64,000 bases of DNA from Anopheles merus. Lineage: Eukaryota > Arthropoda > Insecta > Diptera > Culicidae. Shown in pieces: positions 50,729 to 62,200 of the stretch; within the stretch, counting starts at the first letter, position 1, and every line of letters starts with the position of its first letter. The stretch is from positions 38,621,442 to 38,685,441 of the forward strand of contig NC_054082.1 of the NCBI RefSeq assembly GCF_017562075.2, read 5' to 3'. Both the position numbers and the translations under genes were made by a program. The notes beneath the pieces were generated by a model that worked only from the letters and a program-made list of their open reading frames with translations, was not told where the DNA came from and searched no databases.

Positions 50729-53700
50729 TTAACTACTACCTAAACACGCTAATCCACCGCTAAGCTTATTGTAGTGCAGTCGATAAATTCGCCGACAACC
50801 AGTTGAGTATGCGAGCAGGAGATTATTGCTACTGGCGGCCCCCGTGCCCGCCACTGGCGGCAGCCCGGAAGCTGCTGCCGTATCGCCCTGATGATGTCCT
50901 GTACCACTCCTACCACCTCCAGCAGCACCGAACGCTGCCGCCGCCGCCGCCGCCGCCGCCTGCTGTGGGTTGTTGGCTGTGATGTTCATCTTTGGATTGG
51001 AGGTGCCATTGTTAAGCGTGGCGGCATTGTTGCTCCGTCCAGTCGTGGACGCTAGTGGTGTGTGGCCCATCAACACTGACGTGCTGCTGCTGCTGCTGGT
51101 GGAAGTGGTAGTGGAAGAACCACCCGACGAGGAGGACGACGAGGAGGAGGACGGAAGCAGCATCCGCTTAGCATCCCAGATCCGTATCGTTCCGTCCGCG
51201 CACGAGGAAACGAAATGCGTACTGTCGGTGCTCCACGTGATGCAAGTAATGGCCGCTGTGTGATCCTTCAGCTCGGTTAGCTGCGAACCGGCAGTCAGAT
51301 CGAAGATGCGCACACGATTCTCTTCCCCTGCAGCAAAACAAAAAAAAAACAGAAAGCGACAGATAAGTCAAGAGTAAAACAAAGGAATGCCGCTTTTGGT
51401 TTGCTTACCTCCGGCCGCTAGATATTTCCCATCGGGACTGAAGCATATCCGCTGCACCGGTTGCCGACAATCGGTAAAGATGCGAAGCAGCTTCCCGCTG
51501 GTGACGCACCACAGCCGCACGGACAGGTCGGTCGAACCGGTGGCCAGATAGTTCCCGTTCGGGTGGAATGCCACCGCGTCGACGTCCTGCGTGTGGCCGA
51601 CGTACATCTGCAGCGGGAAGCGCCGATCGGTAGACCAAAGACGGGCCGTCGTGTCACGCGATCCGGTCGCCAGGTACAGCCCGGTGGGACTTTCTGCCAC
51701 ACACCAGATCGGATGGTTGTGGCCGCGGTATATCGCCCGGCACGTGTAATCGCTGCCCGTCCAGGCGCGCATGGTGCAGTCCCGCGCAACGCTTACCAGC
51801 AGTGGGCTGTGGTCGGAAAACAGCAGATCCGTCACCGCGTTGCCGTGCCCGCGCAAGCACAGTCCACCGGTTTCCGAGCTACATCGGGTCAAAAAGAAAG
51901 GAAAGTTATAGATCCACTGATTGAGGTGAGGCAAATAAAAACGTACAATGTGTTTTCCAAGCAACGGTGGTCAAGAAATTGCTTCCATCGTTCCCGTTTC
52001 GTGAGCCGGCGTTTGTGCGGTGGCAGCAACTTATTCATACGCTCGATGTCCTTGCGCGTCTTCAGATCGAACATACTGTCGATGCCGTCGTCCAGCAGCG
52101 ACGTCCCGTCCCGGTGTCTATCCTCTCCCGCTATCCGGTGCTCCGGACGGTGATCTTCGCCCTTGTCCCCAGCACCATCGGCACCATCGTCCCCGTACTC
52201 GTCGTCGGATTCGTCCGATTCACTAAACCTACTATCACAGGAAGTCACATTCCAGCAGCACTGCCGGTCGCGCCAGCTAGCGTACGGTTTCCGGCCCATC
52301 TGGGTGCTGCGGTTGGTGGACCAGAGCATAATGGTTGAGTCTTCGAAGCCGCTCGCCACATGGCAGCAGCCGGGATCGATCGCCAGGCTCGTCAGCTGAT
52401 GGCCCACGTTCTCCAGGCTGTACACGCACAGCGGTCGCTGGTAGATGGACAGTCTTTCCGCACTTTCCTTTAACCGTCGCAATCGTTCCAGGCTGCTCAT
52501 TCGTGGGAACATTCCGTCCATCTCAACGCCGCCGGTGGCCGAGCCATCTTGCTGCTGCTGCTGCTGTTCCGCAATCCCGCTCTCCGCCGCCTGTGTGTCT
52601 TTCATGCAGCTGTCGTACTCATCCTCATCGTCGTCCTCGCCGAGCAGTGTCGCGCCGCCGAGGCGATCGTTGGCGGGCACTCCGTTTTCTGCGTCCAGCA
52701 TTTTGTAGCGCAAGTAACGTGCATTAAAACCATTCAGCAATAGATAGCGTTCGTTTTCACGCTCCGTATGCTCAGTAAAATCGTACTCCGGCTCCACGGC
52801 TGGACGCAGCTGAGCAGGTGTCCCACCCTCGTCCACCTCCATCGGTACGCTGGTGCCGTTCAGCTGACCATTGGAGGAGCTGGAACGGGGCGCCGACCGC
52901 TCGATCGAGCCCGCCTGTACGACAGCACTCGTCATGTCGGGCCGGAAGTCCACAAAGTTCTTGTCATCCGCCGTGTCGAAGCAGAACCAGGTGCGTAACG
53001 TCTGCAGAATGAGGGAGTGACCGTATTTCGCCAAATACTGGCGCATGGCAGCGATGGACGCGGAACGGAGCCGTAGCTGCGTCTGGCAGGAACGAAACTG
53101 CACAAACAGGGGCTCGCTTTCGCAGTCCTGAAACCGGTTGATTTGCGAGAGCTTCTGGATCAACCTTCGGTACGTTTCTACGCGTGTCGAATCGGCCGAC
53201 CGCCCCGGGCCGAAAACGATGGCGGAACTGTGGACAGCTGCTGCGGCGGGCCCGAACGGTCCCATCTCCGCTCCCAGCGGCCCACTGTCGATGGTGCCGT
53301 TTATTTTCTGCTGATTCAGCAGGAGCAATGGCGACGAACCGGGTGGCCCAGCGGACGGTTCCACTTTGCCCACCAGCGGTGCATGCTTGCGCAGGAACTC
53401 GGCTGCCGGCCGCCAGTCGCGTCCCTTCAACATCTCGATGTACAGATGGCAGAGCAGCGGTGGGATAATCTCATTCAACTCCGACCGAATTGGGTCCGGC
53501 TGATTTCGAACAAACTTTGCGAATCTGTGAGCGGGGGAAGAGAGACACAACAGAGGTAATCAAGGTGGGCCCGGGAAGCGGCATCGTTTACACCTACTTG
53601 GCAAAATGTTGATCAACCTGCGTTAGGTTTGTGTTTAGGCAGATGTTGGAGTACAGAAAACTGTTCACCATCGATGTGTCGTTTTTGATGGCAGTGTTCA

Positions 53701-54238
53701 TCACTATTTGCTCGGTTGATTGCGTGAGAATGAGATCCGACTTGCGGTAACGATCGGTAACCTGGCAAACGGAAGGGCAAGAAATCGGTTAGTAAAGAAA
53801 TCGGTTCCCGCGAAGAATTCGCCAAGCGTCGCAGGATTTTTTAGCGGTCAGCGGCCTCGGGATTTTGGGGTTAGGCTTATATACGGTGGTTTCAGTACGC
53901 CTCTCTCTCTCTCACACACACACACACACTCTCTCTTCCCGCCCGACACCACGGACGGAGCGAGCACCAATCGCAAGCTTCCCTTCGGCCAAGGTGTTCC
54001 GTTCGCCCCGCAAACAGGTTTGCACGGGCAGGGCGGACGAAATACCGCAACACTCCTGACGTTGCTGACTTACACTGTAGTTGCGCGCTTTCAGATACGA
54101 CCCGACGATGCTGCGTATCAGATCGGTTTTGGATTTGCGAGATTTGCTGGTGCTTCCACTGTTGCTACTGCTGCTGCCGCTACCGCCGCCGCTGGTGCTG
54201 TTGTTCATCGTTATTGTTGATCTTTTCGCATCAGCCAT
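50729..54238 (-). CDS. wda: TAF5L-type WD40 protein, SAGA subunit Wda (complete, 5 exons)
   Basis: Scaffold subunit of the SAGA histone acetyltransferase complex (paralogue of TFIID TAF5). Exons on the minus strand: 54238-54074, 53761-53598, 53524-51947, 51878-51409 and 51327-50729. All are GT-AG and sum to 2976 nt, 991 residues (fly Wda has about 740). A Ser/Gly head is followed by a LisH-like helix pair (TDLIRSIVGSYLKARNYS), resembling human TAF5L (QIQMAVSCYLKRRQY). The TAF5 N-terminal helical domain comes next, then a WD40 propeller: VYSLENVGHQLTSLAIDPG, RGHGNAVTDLLFSDHSP, YRGHNHPIWCVAESP, VGHTQDVDAVAFHPNGNYLA, FSPDGKYLAAGGEENRVRIF, LKDHTAAITCITW. A Ser/Ala-rich tail follows the last blade. 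TAF5 itself is the main alternative; the N-terminal helix and the first blade look closer to TAF5L. It is divergent from Rga. Confidence 0.8.
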
Positions 54239-54640
54239 TTTTCTTCCGTGTGTTTTTCCATTCGTACTCGCGCAAGAACCGCACAAAACAGGAATCCGGA
54301 ACGCGGCTGAGCAAGAGGCGAGAAAAAAACAGACGACTGTCAAACCATCAATCTTCGGGCAAAGTGTGTGCGTCTGTACCAGGTTGCTACCTGGAACGCG
54401 CTTTTGACAGTAGCAGCAGCTGCCGCTTCCACAAGCTCGACAGTAGATAACCCACAACGGGCAAGAAACTGCAGAATGCGAAAAAAGTCGTTGGTTTGCA
54501 GCGGGAAGGAAATAATAACAATTTTTTAATGATCCATATGTTTATAGAAACGTTTTGTTTCACTCGTTTTTTTTTTAATTCAAAACTGGTCATAATTATT
54601 TTTTCGTTCACAAAATTCGTCCCATAGTGCCTTGTGACGA
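54239..54640. promoter_or_regulatory. Candidate bidirectional promoter, wda / Rga
   Basis: About 400 bp lie between the wda start codon and the probable first Rga 5' UTR exon. No ORF with content and no clear TATA box is seen. Confidence 0.45.
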
Positions 54641-54841
54641 GTTCCGCTGTCAAACCCTCGTGACCAGCGCTGCTGTCGGGCGATACCACGTTGAAAGCTT
54701 CGCGACGGTCCTCGCAACAACGAAACGTCAACGGAGGAGCTTTACTGAAAGTGGAAAGAGTTTCTCAACATTTTACGCGTCCGAAGTGTTACGTTTTTCG
54801 GTAGTAATTGCTCGCAAAACTTGGTACAAATTGTTCGCAAA
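54640..54841 (+). other. Rga: Probable first non-coding exon of Rga
   Basis: This is GC-moderate sequence without a long ORF, ending at a plausible donor TTCGCAAAG|GTATGCC near 54841. The acceptor in front of the coding exon at 59265 (CCAG|GGTATGGCAAAC) implies an upstream exon of this kind. The 5' end is approximate. Confidence 0.4.
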
Positions 54842-55025
54842 GGTATGCCCTAACGGCCGGTCGGTCGCCAGCACGGATTACGGCACGGCCAAGCGGTGCA
54901 AAGCGCATCCGAAGCGAAACCTAGATACCTAGATCCTCCACTCTTAGCAGCAGTGAGTTCGTTGTCTTCTTCGCGATACACCTCCATCGCGTATTGTGTG
55001 TATGCGTGCGTGCGTGTGTATGATG

Positions 55026-55027
<2 letters not shown>

Positions 55028-55094
<67 letters not shown>
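55028..55094 (+). repeat. (GT)n microsatellite
   Basis: GT run with single interruptions, within the first Rga intron. The surrounding poly-Val/Cys and Thr/His ORFs are shadows. Confidence 0.95.
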
Positions 55095-57528
55095 CACGTG
55101 TGTGTGTGTATGTGTGGTTCGAGCAGCACTCGATGCATACAACCATTAGCCTTCACAATTCGCCCATGGAGTCGCTTCTTCTTCGCTCAGTGCATTCAAA
55201 TAAACTTTTTCGTCCTTTCGTGATGAATGGAGGACATTGATTGTCGTCCCCCCGCGCTCTGCTCGGGGAAACTCTCTTCCTCCCCTATTCGGTGGGTTGG
55301 TGCACGTAATCTTTAGGCAGTGATCACAGCGCAAAGCACACTGTGGGCCACCCCACATACTGTTATGCAGTTGCGCTCTGTTTATACGGTGTGGTAAATT
55401 ACTGTAATATTTTTTGTATATGCCCTCGCATCATCCCTCTGGTGTATGTGTGCTGTTGCTGCTGCTGCTTCAAAGTAGTGAAACAACACAACAACGCGGA
55501 TATGGTTATTTTTGGCCTATTGATACTTGAGCGAAGAAAACACGCGAAGGAGCGGGTTTGTTTATCCATGTTTGGTTGCGCAGAAGGCAAGTACGCTATC
55601 GCGCCAAACGCGCGTTACCTGTGGCAGGCGAACTTGTTCTTGGACATCTTTTTTTCGATTCGATTCGGTCGGATGATGGCGTGAAGATGGCACCGCCAAC
55701 TGTGATTCCGGCCGGGAAGGTGCAGGGCAGATAAATCGAGCTGAAATAATGTTGCACATGTACATTTCGAGTGGTCAGAAGAGCGGAAGATTAAGTTTGT
55801 TTGCTCGAACCACCAAGGCGGATTGTATGCTCTACTCCCTCTCTTCAGGGAGTCAAAACCGTAGCACCCGTAGCTTTCGGGTCTGCTCTTGTTCGTTTTG
55901 AATACAACCATCGAATCAACGCATAAAACCGGTTCACGCGAGAGTTGCGTACCGTCGCGCGGAGGGTACGTACCCTCAAGAGTGCACAAATACACGCTCA
56001 AGCGCCATTGCCTGGTGGTCCAAGGCTGTGTCTCGATTTTCGCCGTACGTGCGGTTACGCGATTCTTCGCCGCTCGAAGGTTTTTCGGTCGGTTTGTTCG
56101 ACCGTTTGGCCGCTCTGAGGTGCTCATGTCCTCCAATGCCGCCGTGCGTTGTCGGTTACCTTCCACTCTAGATTGCAAGCAACCAGAAGGAAGCTCTAAA
56201 CTACTAAAACAAAACCCTCTTCGTTCTCTTCCCATTTCACTCTCAGCAGGCGACGACATCCAGTGGAAACATACTTTGACGGCGAACAACGGCGCGATCG
56301 GGAATCGGGCAGTGAAAGGGGGGGAGCCGCGCATGATATCAACATAACAACGAACACCGACGTGTTAAACCCTTCCCTTTCCGGCACCAGTGTACCGTGC
56401 ACGCACACACACAAACGGGTTGGATTCTGACTTGACGAGGTTGGTTTTGGCACTTTCCTGTGCGTTTTTAACGCCGAAGCAATCAATAATTCTCTATCCT
56501 ACCCGCCGCCACCACTACCACATCAGGCGGTCTTGGCGGTGGCGTCGGCGGCGGCGGGGATATGTGGTGAAAATTGCAATCGATTAATCGAACCTTCATT
56601 AGAATGGTGTGTTTGTTAGCCCCGCGTTTCCGTCGTGTTGTGTAATTGTGTGTGTTTGTGTGTTTTGCGTTGGCCCAAACAGCATCCCATTTTCGCGGCA
56701 AAGTTTTGTTAGTTTATGCGGCAGGAGTGGTTAAACGTGTAGCGTTTTGGATGTAGCAAGAGAATTAACATCATCACGAGCAATGAGAACAACAAAAAAC
56801 TACCATAATCATCCGAGAGAAAACGGTTAGGCAAGAAGACCAATAACAATAACAATTTTATTAGACTCCAATTCATACCGCTGCTTGCGTACACACGCAT
56901 ACATTCACGTAGCTTCCGTGCTGCGCGCGCGTGTGTGTGTGTGTGTGTGGGCGTGTGGGCTCGCGTGTGTTTATGTGCGCGCTCGCATTTGCAGTCGTGT
57001 GCGTGGTTATGCTCACGGCACAAGAGAGACTGGCAAAGAAAGGTAAAGCGAAGAAGCAGTTTCTTCTGCTTTCTCTATCCGGCCGCTGCTACCGATTCAA
57101 GGATTCTTGTTGCGCTGGTATACATTCGCAAATTTGCCTGTGTTTGCACCGATTAAGGGGGTGTATGTGTGCATGTGAGTCAAGGAATTATTTGTCCAAC
57201 ATTGGTTTTCTGTGATTTTCTCATAGTTCTGTTGTCTTTGCTTTTCGATGACGGGGAATGAGTGAGCGCCAACACCAAACACCAAACCGTGGCGAACGAG
57301 TCACTTCCCTTACACACTGTCAGGGGTTAGTCCCAACCCTTCTTCACATTACATCGGGCGAGGGACACGGAAGAAAAGGGCCTCAAACACACAACAGCAT
57401 TGACGGGAAAATCACGGATGAAAGTGTATGCATGTGTGTGTGTGTGCATGTTTGGTTTGGTGTACAGGTTGATTATTTTCCCTCAAAAACCATAGGAAGC
57501 AAAAGGGCAAGAAAAAAAGGAACGAAGA

Positions 57529-57532
<4 letters not shown>

Positions 57533-57569
<37 letters not shown>
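57533..57569 (+). repeat. (CA)n microsatellite
   Basis: CA run of about 37 bp in the Rga 5' intron. Confidence 0.9.
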
Positions 57570-57571
<2 letters not shown>

Positions 57572-59267
57572 CCCTGTAACACTCCGTTCAATGGCGAGAG
57601 CAACATCAGACCAAAGAAGAAGAAGTTGGTTTGTGTTGTGAGAGAGTGCGGTTTTGGTGGGGGGGGTTTTCTCACTTTGAAGAAGTAAAAGTGTCATGTT
57701 TGCCAAATCAACGCATATCTTAGCAACCATCGAACCGAGTTGAACGGACACCGGAGTAATCGCATCGCAGGATACCGAGGGACAAGCTTCACATGTTTTC
57801 ACAAGACAATTTCGCTCCACGCCTAGGTGTCGCGCTGTTGTTCAAATAACTTCACACACACCCGGAAGCTCTTGGTGGCCACATTGGTGGCATCTTAACG
57901 ACACGAGAGACGACAGCAACATATACCACACGAGCAAAACTGTGTGCACTGCAAACGAGGAAAGGCGGGGACGAGGAAAGGATTTAACGCGCTCAGGATA
58001 CATTTTTTTATGAACCGTTTCCACACCAGCTAGGTAGGTTGGTTTGCAATGTACCGCTTCAATTAAGTGTGATGTTTTCGTTTTAGGAACTGAGCATTAG
58101 AGCAATGTGCGTGTGTGTGTGTCTTGTTGTGTAATTTGTAATTCAAAATCATAGGAAATGTCGAGCTTTTCTGACGTCAATCAAGGGGATCGCTGGACGA
58201 GTAGCGAAGAAGCACGGGAATAGACAGATTGGATTTGCCGGAAAATGGGGCCCATTTGACCGGCGATTCCTTTTTTTTTTGCGCTCTTTAGCAGCGTGGG
58301 AGATGATGTCCTTACTAATCTTATCCACATATTTTCGCGCCGTCCGCACCCTTGAGGGAAAAGTGCGCAAAGAGCTGCTGGATAGACAGTGCATGATGTA
58401 TAGGATTCGTGTTGAGCATAGAACGTAACAGACAGCAATCAGGGAAGGGAAGCAACCACGTTTCGAAGACAGTGGGCAAAAATAACAGCAACTTTTACAT
58501 GGAATTGGAAGCATTCGAAGACGCTGCCGGCGTGCGTTTGCTGCAAATTGGGAAGGGAAATAGCGGCAAAAGCAAAGCGGAAGCCAATCGATAATACGTG
58601 TACAGCAAGAAGATGTTACTGACGCCTGTTTTTACCTATTCTCATGCAGTTTTATCATACTAATCGTTTGTTTTACTTTTTCTTCTCTTTCCATCTAACG
58701 TAAATAATTGTAAATCGTCAAAAACCCCATAACCATGGCATCATTCGTCCCGCTTCTTCTGTGCCGGATTGATGGATGCCACAATGTGATCACTGCTGCT
58801 GGTGTTTTGTAAATTTGAACCATCTAACAACCGCCAACCCACCATATCTCCCATAACTTTTGCAATCGAAACGAACCAAAATCGAACCAACCACAAAAAC
58901 ATAAACAAAAACCCCAAACGGATATTTCCATTGACCGTTGCGAACTCTGTGTGCTCTCTTTTGGTACGCATTTACGTATGGTCGGTCCTTTATTGATACA
59001 CTGCAAACCTCTGTTTGTTGTCACTGTGCTGACATGACGTCATTGCTTTATCTGATCCAATTGCGTGTGTGTACGCGTATGGTTTGCGCATTGTCACAAT
59101 GACTTGAACGCGTTTAATCCGTGCCATACACGCACACACAAACCTGATACGCTTCCAAATTTCTCGGTTGGTTTGTGATGTTGTTCACAAAAAAATCTTC
59201 AACCTTCGGTGTCACTAAACAAAACACAAAAAACACAACCCTACAAACACATTCGACCGTCCAGGGT

Positions 59268-62200
59268 ATGGCAAACTTAAACTTCCAACAACCGCCCAGA
59301 AGCATACCGAGCAGTGTGTCCTTAAGCGGGAGAGGAGGAGGAGGCGGCGGCGGGGGAGGCAACAGTAGCGTGGTGGGCGGTGCCGCCGGAGCCTTCAGCA
59401 ATAGTGCGCTGTCCGGTGCCGGAGGCCATGTTACCCCAACGTCCGGTATGTTCCCTTCGGTGGTCGGCGGCAGTGGTGGCCCCTTCGGACAGAACGCTAC
59501 ACCTCCGTCGCAGCAGCAAAGCAATCAGTCCTCCGCGTCGGTGGCGCCTCTCTCGCCCAGTGCGAACGGTGCCGGCAGTGGCAATCCCGGACGGCCGGGC
59601 GCGGGCTCGGGCGTCATGGGCGGCGCGAGCGGACCGAACGGCGGTGGCGGTGCAGGCGGCGGTGCGGGGCTCGCTAGCAATGGTCCCAACAGTAGTCAGC
59701 AGCAACTGTCCTCCACCAGCAATGCGCTAACGGGAGGGGGCCGAATTAGTACCCTATTCGGTGGAGCCGGCGGCCAGCAGCGCGGCGGTGGGGGCTGTGG
59801 CGGTGCTGGAAGTGGTTCGGTCGCTTTCCCGGACCGGAGGATACTCTCCAGCGTGGGCGGCACATCGATGGTAAGTGGAGACGAAGCAAACTTAATCAAT
59901 TTAACCAACAACACACCCACTCTACAGACCTCTCCAAAGAGCACATCACATGCCACACTGTGTGGGCACTGTCTAGGAAGCGATCCGTTTTTGAAGGTCT
60001 TTTTTATGGCCATTACGCATTCGTAACATTTTCCAACTAGTAGCATGACCAGTAAAAATTCTTTAGTAACGTTTTCTAAACCTCCGCCCTGGTTGGTGTA
60101 GTTGTACACAACATTACCAACAAGGTCATAAGCCGTTTACACATGAGTCCATGTTTTTCTTTATTATTTTGTCAAGCTCCTCGTGTGTGTTTCAGGATTT
60201 TAAATAATCAGTACATTGTCCTTATATATGTCTGTTTTATATATTTGCTTTGGTTGTTTTGGTTCGGTTTTGGTTGGTTAATGGGATGATGTTTGTGTGT
60301 GTTTTTTACCTTCTCTTTTATTCTTTATACTCTAAAGGGAATCGTTTTGGTCTCTTACCTCTTGTTTTCTGTACCTAATTAAAATCACCTCGACTTTTTT
60401 GCACATTTTATTATTATTTTATTGTTATAATATTCAATCAAGGTTTTAAGTTTAACAGTGCAGATCAACTCATACAGCCATCAAGGCTCCATTTGTGGCC
60501 GTAGGAATGGATGTTAGTAGCGCCAAACAAGAAGAAGCATTGGCCAGTTGTAGAAGTTCGCTGACCGTAGTACTAAATCAATGTTTTAATGTTTACCTTA
60601 AAGTTACCCGTAAGCGAAATGCACAAATTCATGAAATCTTTAAGGATAATAGACAACAAGGGATGGCGATGGCAAAAAACGGTTTATTTATTATGAGGTA
60701 GTAAATACAAACAAAAAAGCATATTCAAAATAGGCGGTAAATCATCCATCGCCAAATCAGTAGAACGGTGCACACTGCTTTTGGTGGAATTACCCTGCAG
60801 GAGCATTCGAAGTTCTTTGCCTGCGTATCAATTTGTTTACAAAGCAGCGCTACGTTGTAAGGGTAAAGGAAAACAAAAATACTACCAGCAAGTGTTTCGG
60901 GCAACTTTTTTGGTCGTTTTTCATTATCAAATATACGTACCCTGGTTGTTTTACAAAATCCGATGGCTTACAACACGATCTTAAGATGTGTGTGATTTCG
61001 ATTTCTTAAGCGCTGGAAGATCTTTCGTCGCGATAGACGAATTCAAAAAAAAAAGAGTGGATTGCTGTGATCGCGTTTTTAATGCTGCTGCTATTGCAGT
61101 TTTTGTATTTTAAAACAACAAACATACAGGCACAGACACACACACACACACACTACGCTTCCCAGCAGCAGCGGGTGGATGGTACGACCCACACAACACT
61201 ACTCGGACTCACGGTGATCAACCTCTCGGCCCTTTATTCGCGGCTGAGCACAGGGGGGGAAGATGTGTGCGTTCCACATTTGCATAGCGATGGCGCACAG
61301 CATACTTATTACTCCATTCCGTTTCTCAAACCCTTTCCGTCCACTAAACCTCTCGAGGCCGCCGCATATGTTGCTGTGGTTCTGGTTCCTGTGCCGCATC
61401 TGCCCTTTTTTGTTTTGTTTTATGCATCGCAAATTAGCTCGAGAGCATCCGGCAGAGAAATGGCCGCATCTGTGTGGTTGTGTGCGGTGCAGTAGGTAGG
61501 TAGCAGTCGTTTAGTTAGGGACGTTAGCGGGTGCATTTGTTTTGTTGGTGGTATGCACCGATTGCACCGAATGTCGCTGGCGCAGCTAAACGTGCTGCGA
61601 TGACGCTGTATGTGTGCGTGCGCGTGTGCGTATTGAGAAGCGCCCGCGCATGAAGCGTTTTTCGTTACCCTTGCGGTGTCCATGTATTCTCCGCTCTCGT
61701 GTGTGCGGCGCTCATCTCTCGACTCGCATTAGATGCGCGCAGCACCATGTGATTGTTAGTTCGCTGGGGAATGTTCTTACGGTCGGTTTGTGGTGGTGGT
61801 TTGTCGTTTCGCTGTCCCTCGTGCTGCTTTTAAGGGCCATTAATGCGTTGCTGTGTGTGTTGCTGTTCTGTTGAACGCGTTAATTCAGTGCGCGTCCGTA
61901 TATGGTGTGGTGTGATAACAACGATCCAAACAACAATCCATCCGTGGATTAGCTTTCTCTAACGCGTTTTATCGCCAATAGGCACAACTATTCTACCGAA
62001 TGGTATAACACCACTCTTGCTACTACGGCCTCAGCACTGTACAACTACTACATCGCACCGCTACTCTCGTTTGTTGTGCCGTAGCAAAACAAACGCAAGA
62101 GAAGTGCTTAACCCCGCGTGTGTAAATGTAATAAATCCCACCAATAAGGTCTGCATCGCATTGTGCAAAAAAGGGAGCGCGTGTGTGTCACATTGCGAAG

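Larger units (their letters stand above)
54842..59264 (+). other. Rga: Rga 5' intron
   Basis: A stretch of 4.4 kb between the probable 5' UTR exon and the first coding exon. It contains GT/CA microsatellites (55028-55094 and 57533-57569). A 239-codon open frame on the minus strand (55615-56334) has no recognisable family. I see no other gene. Confidence 0.5.
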
